Source of the DNA: Plantago elongata | Taxonomy: Eukaryota > Streptophyta > Magnoliopsida > Lamiales > Plantaginaceae | Reading direction: 5' to 3' | Assembly (NCBI GenBank): GCA_036897095.1 | Contig: JAYMSP010000005.1 | Span: forward strand, 86,769-150,768 | DNA: 64,000 bases | Shown: piece by piece, positions 39,515-48,340 of the stretch | How the letters are laid out: the number at the start of each line of letters is the position of its first letter | Numbering within the stretch: the stretch's first letter is position 1 | Made by a program: the position numbers and the translations under genes | The notes under the pieces: model-generated | The model's input: the letters and a program-made list of their open reading frames with translations, nothing else | Told to the model about the DNA's origin: nothing | Databases searched by the model: none

Positions 39515-40135
39515 CAATAGATTGGCAGACATTGGTCCAGCCTTTTTGAGTAGCTTTAGTGCCACAGGATCGTTAACTCCGTAATACCGATCTTTGATGT
39601 TTTGGTGAGATAACTCTCCGGATTCAGGCATCTCGTGCCTGCACGGGCATTCTGTTCCCCTTTTGCACTGACCATGAACGTAGAAACTGCAAACATGAGC
39701 TCTGTTTCTCTTGTAATATGGTGTGTGTGGTTCTCTGAAGCTTCAAGATAGTATCAGTTGGTGGAGCCTTGCCATAAGAAGAAGACTCATAATCTATACC
39801 CAGCCTTGCCCTACGATCTCCTCAGCATAATACTCCCGGTTGACGTCACTCTTTGGAATAGATTGAATCGAATTGGTACCATGACTACCATCATCTCAAA
39901 CCTGAACAGGCAGGCCATGCTTAAGATCTAGAATGCAAACTTGGCAAACATCTTTGAGCTTAGAGCATGTTAGGCAAATCTGAGTACGCTCATATCTTGC
40001 ATCTTGACCAGGTCTCCAGGAGAAAACTGTGAACGGTCGGATGCAGATCTTACACTCCTTGTCAATTGTCATAATTTCCTTTCGACATTCGTACATATGG
40101 ATTTCCGCCAAGGCACGACTCACAGGCGATCAGAA
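39515..40135 (-). pseudogene. Broken MAC5/RBM22-type C3H zinc-finger splicing-factor copy
   Basis: On the minus strand the order is [67 protein letters not shown], then RDTILKL-type sequence, [57 protein letters not shown]. This is the N-terminal Cys-rich and CCCH region of RBM22/Cwc2-type proteins (plant MAC5A/B) of the spliceosome-associated NineTeen complex. Lesions: a 7-bp insertion near 40059-40072, a CGA-to-TGA stop at 39898-39896, a lost base near 39798-39815, and an extra CACA near 39720-39732. The RRM half is missing. No intron interrupts the region, which fits a truncated retrocopy. Confidence 0.85.
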
Positions 40136-40528
40136 AATCTTCGGCGCACCTCATTCTTGTTCGTCTCTTTTTTTCACAATTCTGGTCTGGTTTTCGATTG
40201 GTTGAGTTGAGTATTAACAAAGTACAAATGTACAAATGCATACGGAGTATATATAGAGAAGGGAAAACAAAACAAAGTCGAATAAGGATTCCTAATTGCT
40301 TGTTTTTCTTAATACTAATATTATTTTCCTTACAAAACTTGCTTTCCTTTTTTATAATTCCCATTCCCCTAAGGAACGGACTTGTTGCAAGTAAGACTCG
40401 AGTCTTATTATACTAATAGAATGGGGAAATAACAGATCAACTAGCAGTAGCCGATGATACTAAGATCATAATCGGGACGCTTCCGCAAATCCTGATTTTG
40501 CTGAAATGCCTACTCAGACTATTCTGCG
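40136..40528. other. Spacer between zinc-finger relic and LRR gene
   Basis: AT-rich spacer containing TGCAAGTAAGACTCGAGTC at 40387-40405. This is identical to a 19-base piece of the LRR gene's signal-peptide coding region at 41234-41252. Otherwise nothing recognised. Confidence 0.5.
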
Positions 40529-41254
40529 CTAGCCCTGAGACGGAGCTGGGGCCGGGGCAGAAGCACAGGAATTAGGCAGCGGATCACCGCACAGTCCCTG
40601 ATTACCAGAAAAGCTGCTGGCTCCAAACCGAGATCCACCTACCGGAATTTCACCACTGAGTAAGTTGTTCGAGACATTGAAGTTATAAAAATTGTCAAAG
40701 TTGAAGTTTGGGATACTTCCAGCAAACATATTATCTTGAGCGTAGAATGCCGCCAAGTCAGGTAATATTGTCATCCCGCGTGGAAGTTCCCCTGAGAAAT
40801 TGTTAGCGGATACCACGAGTCCCTGCAAGTTATATAACTGTGACAAGGAATCAGGCAAAACGCCGGTGAAAAAGTTATTATTGATGGCCAAGTATGACAG
40901 ATTGCCACATTTCGATATTTCTTCTGGTAATGGACCACTGATATTGTTGTTGTCGAAGACCAGAAATTGAATAGAGTTGGCAACGCAAAGAGACGCAGCG
41001 TCAAGTGTTCCAGTGAAACTGTACGAATCGAGCTTTATTCCAAAGATAGAAGCAGTAGCAGTGCATACGACGCCTTCCCAGAGGCAGGGGTCTAAACTCA
41101 TGTTCCAACCTGTCAAGTTAACCGGGTTGCTTCCAGTATTGAGCTGAGCCATGAAGGTGACTAGCGACGCTTGGACTTCCACCGTTTCAGCGTTCGACGC
41201 TGTTATGATCAGAGAGCATACTGTGAAAACTAGTGCAAGTAAGACTCGAGTCAT
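40529..41254 (-). CDS. Secreted leucine-rich-repeat protein, receptor-kinase-like ectodomain without kinase
   Basis: Single exon, 241 residues from ATG 41254; an in-frame upstream ATG at 41326 would add 24 polar residues and hide the signal peptide. MTRVLLALVFTVCSLIITAS is a good signal peptide. An LRR N-cap follows with WNMSLDPCLWEGVVC. Then come about five LRRs (LVFDNNNISGPLPEEI, LAINNNFFTGVLPDSL, LVVSANNFSGELPRGM) and a C-terminal segment FNVSNNLLSGEIPVGG with SSFSGNQGLCGDPLPNSC. That last pattern normally sits just before the membrane segment of LRR receptor kinases. Here the protein stops after APAPAPSQG, with no transmembrane helix or kinase. It may be a real secreted LRR protein or a truncated receptor kinase. 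Exact subfamily not recognised. Confidence 0.75.
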   Translation of the reverse strand: MTRVLLALVFTVCSLIITASNAETVEVQASLVTFMAQLNTGSNPVNLTGWNMSLDPCLWEGVVCTATASIFGIKLDSYSFTGTLDAASLCVANSIQFLVFDNNNISGPLPEEISKCGNLSYLAINNNFFTGVLPDSLSQLYNLQGLVVSANNFSGELPRGMTILPDLAAFYAQDNMFAGSIPNFNFDNFYNFNVSNNLLSGEIPVGGSRFGASSFSGNQGLCGDPLPNSCASAPAPAPSQG

Positions 41255-41597
41255 TGTGTTTGGTTTCTTGATATTTTGGTGAGTTGTCTCATGGTTAAGT
41301 AGTGGTTTGGATTCGAAAAGTTTCAAGTGAGCTGGCCTGCAGAATGTATGAGTAGAGCCGTCTGAGTTACAAAAATAGTGAGTATGACAAATGTTAGAAA
41401 ATCCACTGAATTGATTAAATTCACGAGAACATAAAAAGTAACTAATCTCGTTTAAATCTACAGAACCTTGTGGATATTGCTTGACCGAACAAGTTGTAAC
41501 TGATTAAGATGGTAACAAGAGAAAAACATAATATTTGTGAATTGTGATTAAGAATTGTGATTAAGAAGGGAAGGCAGTGTCTTTGTTATCAACGTAG
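41255..41597. other. Upstream region of the LRR gene
   Basis: Contains the 5' leader and probable minus-strand promoter of the LRR gene, ending at the LTR element's target-site duplication. No clear TATA box was assigned. Confidence 0.4.
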
Positions 41598-41602
41598 GTT
41601 GG

Positions 41603-42093
41603 TGTGGGAATACGTAATCCTTCCCACTTAGTCCCCTCTAACGAAATTGGCTAAATTTGTGTAGAGGCCTAATAACAATTGAGTATCTGATCATTATTCT
41701 ATATTTTATCTTATATTTTAAATAATTAAATTCTGTCTTGATTAGCAAGTCAGAGAATAAATACATAGTATTTGTAGAAGACTTCTATTCCTAAAATTAG
41801 TCTCTTATTAGGTAACTCTAGATTCTAGCATATATCTATTTTATTAGTATAAATATGATTCTAGGGCTTGACCCTAGTTATGTAAATATTAATGAAGACA
41901 TATATTTCCATCACCCGACCGCGTTGTGTGCACTGGCTAGGCTAAACTCTATCCGTGAACCCACCCCTTCAATAGGCAAACCTACCCCTTCAATGGGCGA
42001 ACCCGCTCTCACGAGCACCAAAACCGCCACTACCGTGGCAAAAGACTTGATAATCCATCCACCGGATTATCCCTAAAAAGTTACGTTCCCACA
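41603..42093 (+). repeat. 5' LTR
   Basis: Starts TGTGGGAATACG and ends TTCCCACA. It contains a TATA-like TATAAATA at 41848-41855 followed by TCTAGGGCTTGACCCTA, the likely start of U5/R. The 3' LTR has matching features. Confidence 0.88.
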
Positions 42094-42127
42094 TTTGGTA
42101 TCATAGCGGGACGATACCTCAGGAGCG

Positions 42128-42448
42128 ATGCCACCGTTGACTGAGAGAAAGAAGGTTCGGAAGCTGGTGAACATCGTGCAGGACATCCGTGCGATGGTTG
42201 CACGATTGGAGGCAGCGATTGCGACTGGCAAGGAGAAGGAAAAAGGAAGGAGATCAATCGAAGGAGAAGGAGTCGGGAGAGGAGAGGGAGAGCAGGTGAA
42301 GGACGTCGAAGGAGAAGCCAGGGAAGAGGAGGCAGAAGAGGCGGCGAACGACGGAGGCGAAAAGGAAGAAGAGGAGGCGAACGAAGAAGAAGACGTTGAC
42401 AGGGACATGGCGGAGAAAGGGGCGGCCGACGTGAAGGGAGAAGGTTAG
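42128..42448 (+). CDS. Charged ORF inside the LTR element
   Basis: 106 codons opening MPPLTERKKVRKLVNIVQDI and then dominated by Glu, Lys and Gly. It starts shortly after the primer-binding site, where gag would begin. There is no zinc knuckle or other gag motif, so it may be a gag relic or a low-complexity frame. Composition is much more GC-rich than flanking DNA. Confidence 0.3.
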   Translation: MPPLTERKKVRKLVNIVQDIRAMVARLEAAIATGKEKEKGRRSIEGEGVGRGEGEQVKDVEGEAREEEAEEAANDGGEKEEEEANEEEDVDRDMAEKGAADVKGEG

Positions 42449-42863
42449 GAGTGGCTCCAACTCGGCATGAAGGAAGCTAATCAGGGCAAATCGGAGCTCA
42501 AAATATGCTCCAATGGCCGCCGAAACCCTAGGAGCGAAGTGGGGAAGAAACGGTCCCGCTGCCGGCTCAACCGCCAATGGTCGAGCCAAGCTATCTGGTC
42601 CAACCGGGCGACTTAGGGCCAACCGGCGAATCAGGGGAGGCACATAGTACAGAGTGCAAGCTGGCACGAGCGAGAGCGCCACCTGGCGCGTAACCCACAC
42701 GCGGAGCACAAGGGGGGACATTTGACGCACCAACTGGGCGCGTGCGAGCGATTGAGAGGGCTACAACGCGTGTGGCGGCGCGTGGGTTGTCCCGGAGAAG
42801 AGTGACGACGCGTGTAGTGAGCAGGAGGAGCGTGGAGGCCCATATTGGCTTGTAGCACCCGAC

Positions 42864-43421
42864 ATGGTGAAGGCTATGGAGGTGGGTTTCCCGGAGGGGT
42901 CTTGGCCAGACAATGGGGACATCGAGGAAGAACTAGTGGAGGCCCGAAAGCACAGGGAGAAGGTCACCCACGATTCTTGGGGGTTATCAGTGACGGCTTC
43001 TTGGGCGCACCAAACTGGGAGAAAGGAGTGGGTAAACCCTAGGAGGGGAGGAGGCGGCCGAAACCCTAAATTGGGAACGGCCGTGAAAAAGCTAGGGCAA
43101 GAAAGAGGAGTTGTCCAACACCTGACTTCGAAAACAACGGAGGGCGGTCCAATCAAGGACTATGGAGGAGAGGTTTATGCCTTTAGGTTTCCAGGCAAGA
43201 TGGGTGAACACCCGGCGGCTATCCTGGTTGACCCCGATACATTCTACAACCCATCCTACTTCTTTTCTTTTATAGCGATATCGGTTTCTTTTCCGGCAGC
43301 CATGGCTGTTCTGGCCTCACCAGCTAGGCTACCTGAGGTTCAGGTCCAATCCATGGAGGTGGTCTACATCTCCAATAGTGAGGAAGACTGCGAATTGCGG
43401 ATTAGCCCAGCAAGGTCGTAG
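42864..43421 (+). CDS. Second ORF inside the LTR element, unknown
   Basis: 185 codons opening MVKAMEVGFPEGSWPDNGDI and ending near the polypurine tract. No known domain recognised. A hydrophobic stretch (FFSFIAISVSFPAAMAV) follows a Gly/Arg-rich part. It may be the tail of a longer ancestral gag-like frame. Confidence 0.25.
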   Translation: MVKAMEVGFPEGSWPDNGDIEEELVEARKHREKVTHDSWGLSVTASWAHQTGRKEWVNPRRGGGGRNPKLGTAVKKLGQERGVVQHLTSKTTEGGPIKDYGGEVYAFRFPGKMGEHPAAILVDPDTFYNPSYFFSFIAISVSFPAAMAVLASPARLPEVQVQSMEVVYISNSEEDCELRISPARS

Positions 43422-43534
43422 CGCGGCAAGGTGAAGTTCCAAGCGTGGCTAGCGGACAAGGAAACTTCTGGCACAAAGGGAAAGTGCGGCTTGACAGAGC
43501 CTTGAGGACAAGGCTCGTCTCGAGGGGAGGGTAA

Positions 43535-44050
43535 TGTGGAAAGACGTTTTTCTTCCCACTTGGTCCGCTCTAACGAAAGTGGCTAAGTTCGCCTAGAGGC
43601 CCAATAGCGATGAATTATCTGCTCATTATTCTCTTCTATCTTATTTTAAGTAATTATATTTTATCTTGATTAGCAAGTCACATAATAAAGTCAGAATATG
43701 TACATGAGACTTCTATTCATAGAATTAGTCTCTTGTTAGTTAACTTTAGATTCTAGCATATCTCTTTCAATATTTTATTACCTTTAAAACTCTTGACTAC
43801 ATGAAATACTCTATTAATTAGCAAGTATAAATAGGACTCTAGGGCTTAACCCTAATTATGCGAATATTAATGAATACATATATCTTCATCACTCCGACCG
43901 CGTTGCATGCACCGGCTAGGCTAAACTCTATCCGAAATCCACTCTTTAATGGACAAACTCGCTCTCACGGGTATCAAAATTGCCATTACCGTAGCAAAAG
44001 GCTTGATAATATCGTCCACCGAATTATCTCAAAAAGGTTACGTCCCCACC
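43535..44050 (+). repeat. 3' LTR
   Basis: Begins TGTGGAAAGACG after the polypurine tract at 43522-43531. It has a TATAAATA at 43826-43833 matching the 5' LTR, and ends CGTCCCCACC beside the GTTGA duplication. Confidence 0.88.
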
Positions 44051-44055
44051 GTTGA

Positions 44056-45721
44056 CAATTTGGCATCCAAGAGAGCTGAGTGTTGTGAATGATCTTATAA
44101 GGTTTGCTTCAAATTTAAGCCAACCTATGTATGTATCCTTTTGGTTTTTGTCCTCGACATTAGAAAAATAACTTTCTTGGTATACTACATATAGACAGGG
44201 AAAGTTAGTGTTTTTCAATAAATTTGATAGTGGGCTCAAATACCAAACAAAAATTAGTGCGTAGTAAACCATCTCCGACCTAAAAGGATTATAAAATTCA
44301 CTATATCTACTGTGTCAAAATTCCACTCATACTAGTTCCAACCAAAGTTTATTTCAAATCCTCAATCCTTATAAAATTTAAATTTAATTTTACTTTTTTC
44401 ATTTCTTCTTAAATTATATACTATTCATTTCATTTTCTTTTTTCATTTAACTAAAACTTCAATGCACCTACATTTTATATTAATTTTTTGAGTAGGAACA
44501 TGTAAATGTGCCCTTAATACTCGTTAGCACCAAAACCATATTCTATTTTTGGTCTTGCCCTCAATTAGGAGGCGATATCCACTCTCACCCCCATCTAGAG
44601 CTTGTACCATCTTGGTCAGGCACGGATCCATGCTGGAAATTGATGCAACTCAAATTTTGTTTTGAAATTTACAAATAAGCCCCTTACAAATCTTTTTATC
44701 CTTCTATTATTATTTAACTCTTTTTATTTATGTAATGAGTCATAATTTTATTGTAATAAAGTGTTTTTGTGGTGTAATATTAGTAATCATTCTTATCTAT
44801 TATAATGGTAGAGTTTTAATATAATTTTAACTATTTATAAATAATAGTAAGTGAATTATAATATATTTTAATTTGTATTTAGAATTTAACTAATTTTATA
44901 GAATTACTATTATATATTGTACCTAAAAGTGAAATGATGTTTATAAGAGTTTTTAAAATTATTTAATGGTTTTAATGTTGTTATTTTATAAGTTTAAAAT
45001 TGCCACAATATAGTAAAAATATATAATGATAAAAAAATAATAGGTAGAAATATAAAATTCAATTGAATTATAAATAATTGGTTGATAAAAAAGGGTATTA
45101 TTCAACACGTGATTAAAAAGCATAACAAACATATTGAGAAGGATAACTCGATTAAAACCAAATATATAATTAGCTTCCCTAACCGTCTTTAAATATTTAC
45201 AATTTGGTTATTTATTTTAAAAAATGTGTATTATTAAAAAGTTTCAAAGTATGAGTGTATCACGATTGTCACGATCAATTGTAGAGTAAATTGTATAATT
45301 TCCTCGTGAGACATTTTTATTCTTATAATACTTAAATTTCATTATCCCTAATAAAATTTCAACGTCCGTCTTCATCTTGGTTTGATTAAAATCTAGTAGT
45401 AACTATCTAACCCATGATAAGTTATGATAACAAGATCTTATGAACCATTATAACAAAACATGTCTACCAATTAATTAAGAAAATAATGTAGCAATAGATT
45501 GGAAAAGCCAAGTTGCTTTTAAAAAAGAGTTGCATTAAATTCAGTGCAAATCCCATCCCAACAGCCTAACGGTCATAAATTTCAAACCCCTTAAATAAAA
45601 ACCCACCTGACTTCTTAACTTTTGCTTACATTTTTTCCCATCTCTTTTTTGTTGTTTTCAGAGATAATAAAAAACTATTCTTAATTCTCACTTGGCTTTC
45701 AAGAAATCAGCTCAGCTCAAA
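44056..45721. other. Intergenic AT-rich region
   Basis: No gene recognised. At 44618 the sequence CAGGCACGGATCCATGC resembles the ends of some plant hAT-like repeats, but no partner end was found. The last 150 bases are the likely promoter and leader of the MGC-protein gene, with a weak TTAAATAAAA near 45590. Confidence 0.4.
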
Positions 45722-47595
45722 ATGGGATGCTTTCCTGCAGCTTGTTTCAAGCGCAGAATCACCCTGAAAAAATGCCAGCATTGTCGATGTAAAAACTGTC
45801 CTCAAAACAAGGTAATTAATTAGCTATCGAATTTAAACTTGCAAAATAAATAGGTTGGGAGTTCGAATCATATTTGTTGTTTCAAAACAGATTGCGAAAA
45901 AATGGTTTGTCTTTCTTTGTTTCATACTTACATTACACTATTACAGATTATCTAATTGTTTTCCTAATTTGTGTTGGTACAGCCCAGGCTTGTGAATGAA
46001 GCTAGTGTACTCAAGCTCTTAACTGCTGCTGCTATTGCTACTGATTCACATAAGGAAGACCATAAATTTGTGAACCTTGATAACTTGATCTCCGAGTAAG
46101 ATACGACGATTTTATTCGCTTACTTTCACAATTCTTGTTCGTTTACCTGGTTATTTTTTTCTTTTCTGGCAGAGTTCAATAGAACTTATGGATTGGGGGT
46201 CTGAGTCTGATTTCCTTTCCTTGCATTTTAAAAGCAAGTCTTGTAAAAGACTTATTTTACGAATGAATAACAGTAACACACTAGTATGAATAAGGTGAAT
46301 GTGACAGCTCAGTTGGTATAAATTGGTCGGGGTTCGATTCACCCCTTTGTCGTTTCAAAAAATAATAATAATAAGGTGAATGTGCCACAACTGTGGTAGT
46401 AGGTTTATAATTTTACTTCGGATTAGGAAAATCTCGACTTTTACAAAAATGTGACTAGATTAGTTGAGTCTAATCTAGGTACAGCGTACAAGGTGGGGCA
46501 GTTGAACTTGGAATGGATGGTGTACTTGTTAAAATGAGTGGCTTAGGTTCTGTTTATGATGTGGTTGCAAGATTAATACATGTAGTTCTCTAGATTCTAT
46601 GTTCTGTTTGTATTGTGAAAGTAACCTACAAGATCTTGACATATTACTAGTATAGTGCATCATTCTATGTTTCAGCCAATTTCTTTGTATGTCTCATCTA
46701 GCTCATTGTGCACTTTTTTCACTTGCTGTGTTTCTGCACAAAAATCAGACTAAAGCAGGAAGGACAGATAAAGAGCAGTGATGGAATGAATGGGAATTCT
46801 GATTCGCCTACAATCGTGAAGCATGTGGATGAGGGAGCTGCCATCATGGATGATACATTGGTAGGGGAAAACACAATCCAGGAAGTGGAAGAGAAATACA
46901 AGAAGAGTATCAAGGAGTCGAGCCTGATACCACACGGTCCACATGAGTTGAGTGATTCACATCAAGAATTATTGATGAGTGATGAAAAATGTATGGGATT
47001 GGACCTAAAGGAAATCAGTTCTGGGGTCGAACAGGAAGAGTCTTATGATTCATTGTTTTCTTTATCTATTGATTCAAGAAGGAGAGTTTCTACTGCTGCT
47101 GCCAAAATGGAAGATAGAGAGGTGATGAGTCCATTAAAGCAGCAGCAGCCGATTGAAACCGGAGAAGCCAATTCTGTTGGCTCAAAGAGATACAATGAGA
47201 AAATTCTGTCCTCTGCGTTTGAAGACAAGGAGAATGTCGATTTAGAGGAGAAATGCATCATGCCCTCAAGCGAAAAGGTTGCAGTTTTTGTTGATAGTTC
47301 AGTTGAAAAGTGTGGTAAGTCCAAGTCGTTGGATAATGTGTCTGCTGTTGAAACTAGTCTTTCGAGCTGGTTAGTTGAATCTCTGAAGTCGCCCCACAAA
47401 ACAGCAGGTGTTGCCAATTCACCTGACAGTGAGAAGAACTACACAGATAGGAGAATTTTAGGTGAAGTCACTCCTCTACAGATTAAGCGGTCAAATGAAA
47501 TGTCTTCACCTGCTCGATCAACGCCTAGTTGTGGAACTAATGGTCCAGCAACCGTCGGGACTGTGGGAAGTTATTGGCAACAGATAGGCCGCTGA
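45722..47595 (+). CDS. Unknown plant protein with MGC lipidation-type N-terminus, 3 exons
   Basis: Exons 45722-45811, 45983-46095 and 46749-47595 join in frame to give 349 residues. The protein starts MGCFPAACFKRRITLKKCQH and has a Cys-rich cluster (CQHCRCKNCPQNK). Met-Gly-Cys at the start fits N-myristoylation plus palmitoylation, suggesting membrane attachment. The body is acidic, Ser-rich and probably disordered, with motifs such as LSSWLVESLKSP and RRILGEVTPLQIKRS. The end TVGTVGSYWQQIGR resembles C-termini of a family of uncharacterised plant MGCF proteins that I remember only vaguely. I do not assign a function. Intron 2 carries a SINE insertion and intron 1 a weaker SINE-like remnant. 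Confidence 0.8.
45848..45890 (+). repeat. SINE-like remnant in intron 1 of the MGC gene
   Basis: TTGGGAGTTCGAATCATATT followed by GTTGTTTCAAAAC has the same layout (B-box GTTCGA then GTTTCAAAA tail) as the two clearer SINEs at 46304 and 52462. No target duplication was found, and the A-box is not evident. Confidence 0.35.
46304..46369 (+). mobile_element. Very short tRNA-derived SINE insertion
   Basis: The 66-bp insert reads as a tRNA-like piece: an A-box-like AGCTCAGTTGGTA, a B-box GGGTTCGATTCACCCC, then GTTTCAAAA and an (AAT)n tail. It is flanked by a perfect 15-bp duplication AATAAGGTGAATGTG at 46289-46303 and 46370-46384, which proves insertion by target-primed reverse transcription. It lies in intron 2 of the MGC gene, in sense orientation. 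Confidence 0.85.
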
Positions 47596-48340
47596 GCAGT
47601 ACTTGATCGGGTATTCAAGCTCAAGTGAAGAATTTGCAAGGAGATTAAGAGGAAGTGTTAAGTGTGTTCTTTCTTTTCCCATCGTTTTTTTTTCTTTTTT
47701 TTTTGCCATATGTATGACATAATGGCATTGTTTAGACTTTAGAACATCATGTAACTATGATGAAGCAGTATTGTCCTGTGACCAAAATCACATATAGAAT
47801 TATCATAATCTTTTCCATTTTCATTTTAATAAACATTTATCTAGAAGTTCAAGATTTTATTGCGGACGTCTTCCGTTAAATAAATACAAGTAAATTTTAA
47901 AAAGTTTATGTTTACTTTTACACTTATGTTTCAGTTTAGTACGTATGCATTGAGAGGCGGATAATATCATCAATATGGTTCAACAAAACGTCCTATACGA
48001 TGCATTATATTTTCACAGGCAAAATGCATTAAAAAATTCAATATTACGTCATCAACTATCATAATAATTCAAAACGAAAATATTTAATTTAAAGTTCTTA
48101 TAAATAAACTGCAAACAATATTTCTTTATAATAAATATTATTATCAATATATTTAAATTATAACATACGAATTGACATAGTCGTGAAGTTATACATCGTG
48201 AATTTTCGAACGCACCGAATTAAAATAATACATGGATCAAAGAGATAATGTTGGAACAGAGGGGTGGAAGAAGGCAAACGACTTTCTATGAGGGGTTTAG
48301 CGCACAAATACACAACAGTCGAGAAATAGAACTGCGATAG
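47596..48340. other. Spacer between the MGC gene and the amidase gene
   Basis: The first part is the 3' UTR of the MGC gene. The rest, AT-rich, must hold the promoter of the amidase gene. No clear TATA box or other feature is seen. Confidence 0.45.

Larger units (their letters stand above)
41603..44050 (+). mobile_element. Non-autonomous LTR retrotransposon (pol-less), 2.45 kb
   Basis: Two LTRs of 491 and 516 bp start TGTGG and end CCCACA (5') or CCCACC (3', one base changed). Flanks GTTGG (41598-41602) and GTTGA (44051-44055) are a 5-bp target duplication with one mismatch. A primer-binding site TGGTATCATAGC at 42096-42107 differs by one base from the usual initiator-Met tRNA complement. 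A polypurine tract GAGGGGAGGG lies just before the 3' LTR. The 1.44-kb interior is GC-rich and encodes no protease, reverse transcriptase or integrase, so it would depend on another element's enzymes. LTR divergence suggests an old insertion. Confidence 0.88.

Noticed and set aside
42254-42733. 159-codon minus-strand open frame
   Set aside because: Antisense of the GC-rich, Glu-rich interior of the LTR element; no domain and no promoter.
44618-44680. CAGGCACGGATCC as the end of a hAT element
   Set aside because: No reverse-complement partner was found in the next 1.1 kb and no duplication was seen; kept only as a remark.
46304-46369. A functional tRNA gene
   Set aside because: A- and B-box-like words are present, but the piece is too short for a cloverleaf, lacks an acceptor stem and has SINE-type target duplications.
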